Source: a virus. From it: a stretch of DNA of 29,259 nucleotides. Where the stretch lies: positions 1 to 29,259 of IMG/VR virus record IMGVR_UViG_3300044625_001350, one strand, 5' to 3'. Position 1 is the first letter of the stretch. Each line of letters starts with the position of its first letter. The notes below the pieces were generated by a model. It ran no database searches. It was not told where the DNA came from and worked only from the letters and a program-made list of their open reading frames with translations. The position numbers were made by a program, and so were the translations under genes. Shown here one piece after another: positions 6,391 to 13,578 of the stretch.

Positions 6391-8269
6391 CGGCGGCCAG
6401 GTTTACGAGGATGCGTTCATCGAGGCCATTCAGCCGCCGCTGCATCTCAGTGTCAGCGAGTGGGCCGACGCCGAGCGGCAGCTGACCAGACGCAGCAGCT
6501 CAGAGCCTGGGCAGTGGCGAACCGATCGGGTGCCCTTTCTGCGGGAACCTATGGACCTGTTGAGCCCACGTGAGAAGAAGATCAGGCGCGTGATCTTGAT
6601 CTTCGGCAGCCAGTCAGGGGCCAAAACCGAATGCGGCCTGAACTGGCTGGGGCGAACCATTGCGATGGATCCGGCGCCTTTCCTGATCCTGTTCCCGACC
6701 GAAAGCTTTGCCAAGCGGCAGGTAAGGCAACGGCTTGACCCGCTGTTTAAGGACACCCCTGCCGTAGCAGCGAAGACCATTAGCAGCAGGTCCAGGGACG
6801 CGGCCAACGCCATGTTTCTGAAGGAGTTCCAAGGGGACATGCTGCTGTCGATCATTGGCGGCAACAGCGGCAGCGCTGCCCAGGGGATGCCGGCCCAAAA
6901 CCTATGGGTTGATGAGGCGTCAAGCTTGCCCCTGGAGATTGACGACAAGGGCGACCCGATCGAAAACGCCGAGGCGCGGCAGACCAACTTCCCCGACCGC
7001 AAAACCTTGATCACCAGCACCCCCGGCACCAGGGGGGCATGCCGGATCACCAAGGAGTTTGAGGAGCGCAGCGACCGCCGCCGCTATGCCGCGTTCATGC
7101 CCTGCTGCGGGGCCAACGAGGTGATCCGCTGGGAGCACATGGTTTGGGACAAAAAGGATGGGGAGGTTTGGTGCAAGTGCCCGGCGTGCGGTGAGCGCCT
7201 GCCGCAGCACCACAAAGTGGCGATGCTGGCCGGGGGGGTGTGGGGAGCTACTGCCAAGGGCGATGGCGAGACGGCAGGGTTCCATCTGCCTGGCTGGTAT
7301 GCCCCCTATGGGTGGCTGAGCTGGGAGAAGATCCGAGATGAATTTCTGCGTGCCAAAAATGACACCCTGCTTCTGAAGGGCTGGGTGAACAAGCGGGCAG
7401 CCGAGGCCTGGGAGGATCCTGCAACGGCAAAGGTGAGCCCCGATGGTTTGATGCAGCGTGCCGCAGCAAACCCGTATCCGAGCGGGTTCTGTCCAGATGG
7501 CGTGTTGCTGTTGCTGGCTGCGGTTGACGTTCAGGACACGTGGCTAGAGATCAAGGTCAAGGGCTTTGGGGTGGGCGAAGAAAGCTGGCTGATATGGCAC
7601 GAGAAGGTATATGGAAATCCAGCAGAAGATAAGGTATGGAAGCAGATTGACGTGATTCGAAAGACTGTATTTAATCATGCAAGCGGCAGCACCATGACCG
7701 TTCACAAGACAGCGGTTGACACTGGGGGCCACTTTACGCATGAAGTCTATGACTACTGCCGCCAAAGGGTCAATGAGGGAGTGGTAGCAGTCAAAGGCGG
7801 CAGCGACAAAAATGCAAAAACCCTTGGCGATGGCACAAAGCAAGACGTAAATTTACGCGGTCGCAAAATAAAAAAAGGGGTTACTCTTTATATGATAAAC
7901 ACGCACACGTTAAAACGAACTATCTACGGAAGGTTAAATATTGAGCAACCAGGGCCGGGATTTATGCACTTTGGGCAAAATGCAAAGGATGAATACTTTA
8001 AGGGTTTAACTTGCGAAAAACTTGTAACCACAATTGACGGCAGAGGGTTTGAGCAGTCTGAATGGCGGAATGAGAAGGGGGCCCGCAATGAGCCGTTGGA
8101 TTTGGAGGTCTACATCTTGGGGATGTTGGAGCTGGTGAAACGCAACTACGCAGCAGGAACCATGTGGGCCCAACTCGCCCGCACCCTGGGCTCCCAGGCG
8201 CCGGGGACAGGGGGGGGAGGGGGCTCCGCTGTCTCCGATGGCAAAATCAGCCTTGCCGGCTGGAACTGA
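6383..8269 (+). CDS. Terminase large subunit (GpA family)
   Basis: A 628-aa packaging ATPase-nuclease. I chose ATG 6383 (MPDGGQVYEDAF), which overlaps the TerS stop by 8 nt; the frame is open to an ATG at 6314, but that extension lies inside TerS. Visible motifs: Walker A-like GSQSGAKT (75-82), Walker B LWVDEAS (Asp177, Glu178), coupling motif TSTPGT (211-216), and a zinc-finger-like set Cys241-Cys242 with Cys264-x-Cys266-x-x-Cys269. The C-terminal nuclease-like region includes AAVDVQDTW and AVDTGGHFTHEVYDYC. Length and order fit lambda GpA. It cuts concatemeric DNA and pumps it into the prohead through the portal. Base composition shifts to AT-rich between about 7590 and 8040, within the nuclease domain. 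Confidence 0.93.
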   Translation: MPDGGQVYEDAFIEAIQPPLHLSVSEWADAERQLTRRSSSEPGQWRTDRVPFLREPMDLLSPREKKIRRVILIFGSQSGAKTECGLNWLGRTIAMDPAPFLILFPTESFAKRQVRQRLDPLFKDTPAVAAKTISSRSRDAANAMFLKEFQGDMLLSIIGGNSGSAAQGMPAQNLWVDEASSLPLEIDDKGDPIENAEARQTNFPDRKTLITSTPGTRGACRITKEFEERSDRRRYAAFMPCCGANEVIRWEHMVWDKKDGEVWCKCPACGERLPQHHKVAMLAGGVWGATAKGDGETAGFHLPGWYAPYGWLSWEKIRDEFLRAKNDTLLLKGWVNKRAAEAWEDPATAKVSPDGLMQRAAANPYPSGFCPDGVLLLLAAVDVQDTWLEIKVKGFGVGEESWLIWHEKVYGNPAEDKVWKQIDVIRKTVFNHASGSTMTVHKTAVDTGGHFTHEVYDYCRQRVNEGVVAVKGGSDKNAKTLGDGTKQDVNLRGRKIKKGVTLYMINTHTLKRTIYGRLNIEQPGPGFMHFGQNAKDEYFKGLTCEKLVTTIDGRGFEQSEWRNEKGARNEPLDLEVYILGMLELVKRNYAAGTMWAQLARTLGSQAPGTGGGGGSAVSDGKISLAGWN

Positions 8270-8295
8270 TAGGCCATGGTTGCTATACTGGGCCC

Positions 8296-8523
8296 ATGGC
8301 AGGTATCACACTTTCACAGGCACAGGAGCAGCTAGACGCCCATCTGGAGGCCGTCAAGCAGATCTTGGGTCAGCAAGAGGTGACGGTAGGGGACGATAAA
8401 TTGCGTCGAGCTTCATTGATTGACGTGCAAGCCGGTGTCAAGTTCTGGGATGAGCAGGTGACAAGGCTTTCAATGCGTGCAAGCGGCCGGTCGCGTTCGC
8501 GTTTAATCATTCCCGGCTGGTGA
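8296..8523 (+). CDS. Head-tail connector-like protein (DUF6148-like, gpW position)
   Basis: A 75-aa protein (start MAGITLSQAQEQLDAHLEA). It has a long first helix with SLIDVQAGVKFWDEQVTRL as a second helix and a basic C-terminal tail (RSRSRLIIPGW). Size, composition and the position between large terminase and portal match the small DUF6148/gpW-type proteins that sit at this place in lambda-like phages and are thought to act in head completion. The frame is open upstream to 8164 but overlaps TerL there, so ATG 8296 is preferred. One base separates its stop from the portal ATG. Confidence 0.7.
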   Translation: MAGITLSQAQEQLDAHLEAVKQILGQQEVTVGDDKLRRASLIDVQAGVKFWDEQVTRLSMRASGRSRSRLIIPGW

Positions 8524-8524
8524 C

Positions 8525-10198
8525 ATGAGCAAGAAAAGGGGCCAACAAAAAGCGGTTAAAGCTCAAGGCAAGGTTGCAGCGGCAACAACAACCAGCCAAG
8601 CCAGCAACGTTTTTGGCGCTTATCACGGCGCTGATCCGGCCGACTATGGCATTATCAACAACATCGGTAATTCTGCCAGGTTTGCAGCCTGGAACCCAGG
8701 CCAGGCTGACGCTGACAGCGACACAATTCCAGGACTTGATGAGTTGCGTGGACTGTGCCGCGATGCAGAGCGCAATCAACCAATTGCCACTGGGGCGGTT
8801 GAAAATTTAGTAACTTACACAATTGGCACGGGGTTAACGCTTCAGAGTGCCATTAATGCAGAATATTTAGGGTTAAGCGACAAAGAAGCCCGTGCGTACC
8901 AGTCAGAGTTTGAGCTTTACTTTAATACTTGGGCCAGCTCTAAGTTTGCAGATTATTCCAATAAACAGAATTTTTACGATATTCAAGACTTAACAGAGCG
9001 TGCTGAGTTGGTTTCGGGCGATGCTTTTGTAGCGCTTGTTCAGCCAAAACGAGTGCCCACAGGATGGCCTTATCGCATTGCACTGCAGGTAATTGAAGCC
9101 GACAGAGTATGCAATGAAAACAGAGTAGCAGACACAAATGAATGCACGCAAGGAATTGAAAAAAAAGACGACGTTCCAGTAGCTGCTTGGATTGCCAATT
9201 GCCATCCACGCCGAACGCTGACTTACAAGCCTGGTGGCATTAAGTGGAGCAGGGTTGAGTTCTTCACTCCTGCGACTGGACGCCACAATTTATTGCACTT
9301 ATGGCGCATGAAGCGGCCACAGCAAACCCGTGGCATTCCCTGGCTAGCCCCAGTACTCGGCAAGCTAAAACAGGCCGATCGCTACAGCAATGCAGAGCTA
9401 GACGCTGCGGTAAACGCGGCAATCAATACCATTTTTATGACTATGGATCATGAATCTTTTACTGATTTGCTAGATCAAGACTCCAAAGAGAAGTACATTC
9501 AAAAGGCTTTAGGGTTTGATCGAGTTCTAGAGTCCGCAACGGGAAAGGTCGTAAACCTATTTCCCGGTGAAACAATTGAGACCCCCGCCCCAGGCCGGCC
9601 TAATCCGTCATTCACACAATTCTTTGATGCCGTAACAGGCGAAGTGGCCGTGGGGTTGAACCTGCCCAGGGAAGTGGTCATGAAAGTTTTCAAGGCCAGC
9701 TACTCGGCATCGCGGGCGGCCCTGATGGATGCCTGGAAAACCTATCAAGTGCGGCGGTTCAGGAAAGCATTTAACTTTTGTCAACCGATCTACGAAGAGA
9801 TCCTGGCCGATGCCGTGGCGCTGGGCCGGTTCAACCTGCCGGGCTTCCTGACCGATCCGATTGCCCGTGCTGCGTGGTGTGGTTCTAAGTGGTCTGGCGA
9901 CGGCATGATGGCCCTTGACCCGCTCAAGGAAGCAAGCGCAGCAGCTAAGCGAATTGAGACAGGTATCACAACACTGCCAGCCGAGACCATTGCCTATGAC
10001 GGCGGAGACTGGGAGGCTAATCACAAGGTTTCCGCGAAAGTCCAAGCCGAACGACTGAAGGATGGCCTAGTGGCCCCGCTGGTGGCTTCAAAGGCAAACG
10101 GCGAGCTGCCCATGGACCCCGACTATTCTGAAGATCTCGAAGACCTCAAAGACGATGATGATGACGATAATGATGAGTCAACCGAGGACCGACAATGA
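8525..10198 (+). CDS. Portal protein (lambda gpB family)
   Basis: A 557-aa portal subunit that forms the dodecameric ring through which DNA enters and leaves the head. Features: a basic Ala/Gln-rich N-terminus, GAVENLVTYTIGTGLTLQ, DIQDLTERAELVSGDAF, QVIEADRV, HLWRMKRPQQTRGIPWLAPV (typical of lambda-family portals), LNLPREVVMKVFKASYSASRAAL, and a C-terminal segment SGDGMMALDPLKEASAAAKR that is nearly diagnostic for this family. It ends in a strongly acidic tail (DLKDDDDDDNDESTEDRQ). Its TGA overlaps the ATG of the protease gene (ATGA). The stretch 8790-9560 is AT-richer than its flanks. Confidence 0.93.
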   Translation: MSKKRGQQKAVKAQGKVAAATTTSQASNVFGAYHGADPADYGIINNIGNSARFAAWNPGQADADSDTIPGLDELRGLCRDAERNQPIATGAVENLVTYTIGTGLTLQSAINAEYLGLSDKEARAYQSEFELYFNTWASSKFADYSNKQNFYDIQDLTERAELVSGDAFVALVQPKRVPTGWPYRIALQVIEADRVCNENRVADTNECTQGIEKKDDVPVAAWIANCHPRRTLTYKPGGIKWSRVEFFTPATGRHNLLHLWRMKRPQQTRGIPWLAPVLGKLKQADRYSNAELDAAVNAAINTIFMTMDHESFTDLLDQDSKEKYIQKALGFDRVLESATGKVVNLFPGETIETPAPGRPNPSFTQFFDAVTGEVAVGLNLPREVVMKVFKASYSASRAALMDAWKTYQVRRFRKAFNFCQPIYEEILADAVALGRFNLPGFLTDPIARAAWCGSKWSGDGMMALDPLKEASAAAKRIETGITTLPAETIAYDGGDWEANHKVSAKVQAERLKDGLVAPLVASKANGELPMDPDYSEDLEDLKDDDDDDNDESTEDRQ

Positions 10199-11589
10199 GC
10201 ATTCTTGACCTGCTGGGCCGGCCCTGGGCAATAGAGCCCGATCGGCTAATCCAGCTGCACGAAATCTACGCGGCGCGGTTGCGCGGAGAGCAAGACCTAG
10301 AGGCTGTGGAAGCCGCCATGGGCCGCCAGTTACAGAAGCCGCCCCAAGGCTACGAAGTGCTTCCTGGTGGCGTCGCGGTGATCCCGCTGATGGGCGTGAT
10401 GGCTCCGCGGATGAACATGCTCACGGCTGTATCGGGGGGTGCCAGCGCAGAGCTGCTGGTGCGTGATTTGAAGGCGGCAAAGGCTGACCCAGCCGTCCGA
10501 GCGGTTCTAGTGCGGGTGGACTCTCCCGGCGGGGCAGTTGCTGGAACACAATCAGCAGCAGCTGCTCTGCTGGCGTTGCGCGGTGTCAAGCCCACGGCAA
10601 CCCTGGCCGAAGGCACCATGGCCAGCGCCGCTGTCTGGTTTGGTTCTGCCGCCGATCGCACATACCTCTCCTCTGGTGTTGACGTGGCCGGATCGGTTGG
10701 TGTGGTCGGGACCCATGTGGACACTTCGCAGCAGCAAAAGGCGGCCGGCGTGGTGCGAACCGAGATCGTTGCTGGCAGCTACAAGCGAATTGCCAGCGAA
10801 AATGGCCCATTGACCGAGCCAGGGCGCGAATACATGCAAAGCCAAGTTGATTATTTCTACAGCCTTTTTGTCCAGGATCTGGCGATGCACAAGGGGCTAA
10901 GCACCGAACAGGTTTTGGAGCAAATGGCAGATGGCCGTATCTTCATTGGCCAGCAAGCAGTAGATGTGGGACTGGTAGACGGGATTGCTAGTATGGATGC
11001 AGTTGTTGCCGAGCTAATTGCTCGGGCTGACTCGGCTACCGGGTCGCTCCCCATCCTGTCCCAAGCACCCAAAATGTCTGAACAGATCACTCCCACAACT
11101 GCCGCAGAGCTGGCCACGGCATTCCCTGCCGCTGCTGCTGCTCTCAAGACCGAGGCTATTGCCGAGGGTTATTCGGCGGGCCACGCCGCTGGCCATTCTG
11201 AAGGCTTGATTGATGGTGCCGCTGCCGAATGCGCCCGAATCCAGGCCGTACGGGCGCAATCGCTCTCCGGTCATGAAGCTTTGATTGAGCAACTGGCCAA
11301 CGATGGCCGCACCACTGGACCTGAAGCCGCTATGGCCGTCAACGCTGCCGAGCGTCAGCGACAAGCCACGGTCGGCAGTTCCCGGCTTGCAGGCGTGCAA
11401 CCGGCGATCCCGCAGGCGGGGGCCCCCGAGGGCTCAGAATCCGAGACCATCAAAGCCGTCGAGCCTGACCCCGTGGCGGTCGGGAGGCTAGCTCAGGAGC
11501 TGATTGCTGACGCGACTGCGCAGGGCCGCAAGCTTGAACCCATGGCGGCCTTCTTGAAGGCACGCGAATCCCTGAAAACCCCTAACTGA
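10195..11589 (+). CDS. S49/SppA-type head maturation protease with C-terminal scaffold
   Basis: A 464-aa lambda gpC-like protein. The protease half shows VDSPGG (109-113) forming the oxyanion region, TMASAA with catalytic Ser144, and AGSYK with catalytic Lys197, the Ser-Lys dyad of SppA peptidases, followed by DGRIFIGQQAVDVGLVDGI. The C-terminal part (from ~294) is Ala/Glu-rich and helical, ending at LKARESLKTPN, and is the likely internal scaffold. An in-frame ATG at 11074 (MSEQITPTTAAEL) could start a separate scaffold like lambda Nu3. The enzyme would process portal and scaffold inside the prohead. It overlaps the portal stop by 4 nt and precedes the decoration protein gene. Confidence 0.9.
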   Translation: MSILDLLGRPWAIEPDRLIQLHEIYAARLRGEQDLEAVEAAMGRQLQKPPQGYEVLPGGVAVIPLMGVMAPRMNMLTAVSGGASAELLVRDLKAAKADPAVRAVLVRVDSPGGAVAGTQSAAAALLALRGVKPTATLAEGTMASAAVWFGSAADRTYLSSGVDVAGSVGVVGTHVDTSQQQKAAGVVRTEIVAGSYKRIASENGPLTEPGREYMQSQVDYFYSLFVQDLAMHKGLSTEQVLEQMADGRIFIGQQAVDVGLVDGIASMDAVVAELIARADSATGSLPILSQAPKMSEQITPTTAAELATAFPAAAAALKTEAIAEGYSAGHAAGHSEGLIDGAAAECARIQAVRAQSLSGHEALIEQLANDGRTTGPEAAMAVNAAERQRQATVGSSRLAGVQPAIPQAGAPEGSESETIKAVEPDPVAVGRLAQELIADATAQGRKLEPMAAFLKARESLKTPN

Positions 11590-11599
11590 GGACGATCCC

Positions 11600-11986
11600 A
11601 TGCCTTTAAGGAATCCTGGCCTTTGCAAGACCTTTACCGCTGGCTCCGACATTGGCGCCAATGGTCGTTTTGTCAAATTCGGCTCTGATGACCAAACCGT
11701 GGTTGTCGCCACTGCCGCGTCTGATGCAATCATTGGCGTCTCTGACGTGCTTGCCGTTGCGTCTGGCGAGCGAGTTGACGTGTTTATGAATGGAATCGCA
11801 ACTATTACTTACGGCGGAACCGTCACCCGTGGTGCGTTGTTGATTTCAGACTCAACTGGACGCGGTATCGCCGCAACTGCGGCTGCTGGCACCAACGTCC
11901 GAACCGGGGGCGTTGCCACTGAAAGCGGAGTCGTCGGCGATGCCAGCGGTTCTGTGAACATCGTACCTGGATCGTTCCAGGGCTGA
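11600..11986 (+). CDS. Capsid decoration/cement protein (DUF2190-like)
   Basis: A 128-aa protein (start MPLRNPGLCKTFTAGSDIGA). It is rich in Gly, Ala, Val and Thr with a beta-sheet pattern: GRFVKFGSDDQTVVVATA, IIGVSDVLAVASGERVDVFM, then GGTVTRGALLISDSTGRGIA. The repeated DAIIGV and GERVDV elements are typical of DUF2190 capsid decoration proteins, which trimerise on the outside of the mature shell at local three-fold axes and stabilise it. A GAGGA ribosome-binding sequence lies about 8 nt before the ATG. The gene sits between protease and major capsid gene, the usual place. Confidence 0.8.
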   Translation: MPLRNPGLCKTFTAGSDIGANGRFVKFGSDDQTVVVATAASDAIIGVSDVLAVASGERVDVFMNGIATITYGGTVTRGALLISDSTGRGIAATAAAGTNVRTGGVATESGVVGDASGSVNIVPGSFQG

Positions 11987-12029
11987 TCAATTTCTATCGA
12001 CCTAAACCCACTATCCCCGGAATGATCCA

Positions 12030-13004
12030 ATGTCTAACATGAATTTTCCTTTTGTAGTATCTCCTTACTACACTGGAATTACTCTCAGTGTTCCACCTGG
12101 CAAGATGATTGCCGACCTTGTGCTCCCTCGCGTTCCTGTTGGGGGTCGCGAGTTTAAGTATCAAGTCATCAACAGCAGTGATTTTTACATTCTCCCCGAC
12201 ACTCGGGTTGGGCGTAAAGGTATCCCTAACCAGGTCGAATTCGGCGCAACCGAAGAAGGGTCTTTCGTGTTTGACGATGGGCTCCTGGATCTTGTGCCTC
12301 AAGCTGACATTGATGCTGCAAACTCCAATATGCACAAGTGGGACCCGGTTGCCCAGGCCACTATTAACACTACTCGACTTTTAGATAAATCACGCGAAAA
12401 GCGTGTCGCTGATTTAGTCTTTAATACCTCTAGCTATACTGCCGCAAATCGCGTAACGTTAAGCGGTAGTGATCAATGGTCCGACGCAACATCGGATCCT
12501 ATTGATGCAATCTTGGCAAAGTTTGACGGCATGTTGATTAGGCCAAATAAGGGCATTTTTGGGCGGCTTGGTTGGAGCAAGTTTAGGCTTCATCCCAAGG
12601 TCACATCTCGTTTAGGTAGCGCTTTGTACGGCAACACTTCGACGACCAACGCTGCCGCTCCCCCCGCCAGTTTGCAGGCTGTTGCAGACCTACTGGAGCT
12701 CGATGAAATCCTTGTTGGCGAGGATTGGGTGAATACTGCCAAGAAGGGTCAAACTCCTGTTATGACTCGCGTATGGGGCAAGCACGCTGCTTTTATTCAC
12801 CAAGAGCCCGTGGTGTCTACCACCGAAGGTATTGCGACCTTTGGCTATACCGCTGAATATGGCAACCGCCGGACCTACACCACCCCAATGGCGCCTGGTA
12901 CCCTGGGCGTTGATGGCGGTCAATCGGTTGTTGTGGGCGAAAGCCTCCGCGAGGTTCTGACCGCTCAAGACTGCGGCTTCCTGTTCTCCAACATTATTGC
13001 CTAA
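12030..13004 (+). CDS. Major capsid protein (lambda gpE-like)
   Basis: A 324-aa shell subunit of the HK97 fold. The N-terminal part contains MIADLVLPRVPVGGREFKYQ; then DTRVGRKGIPNQVEFG and a GLLDLVPQADIDAAN segment occur in the order usual for lambda-type capsid proteins. DKSREKRVADLVFNTSSY, IRPNKGIFGRLGWSKFRLHP and RTYTTPMAPGTLGVDGGQSV follow. No long N-terminal delta domain is present, consistent with scaffold supplied by the C-terminus of the preceding protease. The TAA overlaps the ATG of the next gene by one base. The 5' half is AT-richer than the surrounding late genes. Confidence 0.92.
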   Translation: MSNMNFPFVVSPYYTGITLSVPPGKMIADLVLPRVPVGGREFKYQVINSSDFYILPDTRVGRKGIPNQVEFGATEEGSFVFDDGLLDLVPQADIDAANSNMHKWDPVAQATINTTRLLDKSREKRVADLVFNTSSYTAANRVTLSGSDQWSDATSDPIDAILAKFDGMLIRPNKGIFGRLGWSKFRLHPKVTSRLGSALYGNTSTTNAAAPPASLQAVADLLELDEILVGEDWVNTAKKGQTPVMTRVWGKHAAFIHQEPVVSTTEGIATFGYTAEYGNRRTYTTPMAPGTLGVDGGQSVVVGESLREVLTAQDCGFLFSNIIA

Positions 13005-13165
13005 TGGAATCCTCTTACAAGCTGGTCAATGGCCCCCTCAGCCATGATGGGGTCCTCTATGAAGGTGATGACAAGTTACCCGCTCTCACAGAAGAGCAGG
13101 CAGCCCCATTGCTTGCCATTGGGGTGATCGAGCCCATCAAGAAAACTCCGGCACCCAAAGCCTGA
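13004..13165 (+). CDS. Small head protein of unknown function
   Basis: A 53-aa protein (start MESSYKLVNGPLSHDGVLYE, end IKKTPAPKA). The central DDKLPALTEEQAAPLLAIGV looks like a strand-turn-helix, and the tail is basic. The ATG shares one base with the TAA of the capsid gene, and its TGA lies 2 nt before the GTG of the next gene, so it is embedded in the head operon. Small proteins of this kind (ending in a KVxIVEP-like strand and a Lys/Pro tail) often sit behind the capsid gene of siphophages as connector or Rho-like N-terminal-domain proteins; I cannot assign it further. Confidence 0.65.
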   Translation: MESSYKLVNGPLSHDGVLYEGDDKLPALTEEQAAPLLAIGVIEPIKKTPAPKA

Positions 13166-13167
13166 TC

Positions 13168-13575
13168 GTGCCACTCATCAGCGCTACCGATCTACAGGGA
13201 ATGCTTGAGGCGGTTGGTGGCGTCCCCATTACGGCGGGCGCCATTTCTGGTGTTGGAGTGTACAAGAAAAACCATAAAATCATTTTTGATGAAGACGCGG
13301 TAATCCTTGAGCATTCACTTAGGGCCAGAAGCGATCAGTTTGGCCACCTTAAATACGGTGACTCTTTGGTAGTTTTTGACGCAAACGCAGCCAATGGGGT
13401 TTTTTTTAAGGTCAAACAAGAGCCAATGCAAATCAACAGCGGGCAGGATTGCATTATTGAGTTAGCCCGCACCACAGCCATAGCCATCCCCCTAGTATCC
13501 CGCATCCTCCGCACTGGCTCCGGCCAGTTGCTGGTTACCGGCTCCGGCCGTTCGCTGCAAACCCAGCCGTCCTAA
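13168..13575 (+). CDS. Head-tail joining protein (putative)
   Basis: A 135-aa protein with a GTG start two bases after the preceding stop. It starts MPLISATDLQGMLEAVGGVP, followed by a beta-rich domain: KIIFDEDAVILEHSLRAR, YGDSLVVFD and VKQEPMQINSGQDCIIELAR. Position (after capsid gene and small head protein) and size fit the FII-type head-tail joining proteins that cap the connector and dock the tail. The basic C-terminal repeat (LRTGSGQLLVTGSGRSLQT) contains a short duplicated TGSG motif. The joining role is inferred from order; no profile match was made. Confidence 0.55.
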   Translation: MPLISATDLQGMLEAVGGVPITAGAISGVGVYKKNHKIIFDEDAVILEHSLRARSDQFGHLKYGDSLVVFDANAANGVFFKVKQEPMQINSGQDCIIELARTTAIAIPLVSRILRTGSGQLLVTGSGRSLQTQPS

Positions 13576-13578
13576 GCC

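Noticed and set aside
8284-8289. TATACT as a -10 promoter box before the DUF6148-like gene
   Set aside because: No -35 element at proper spacing, and it would lie only a few bases from the start codon.
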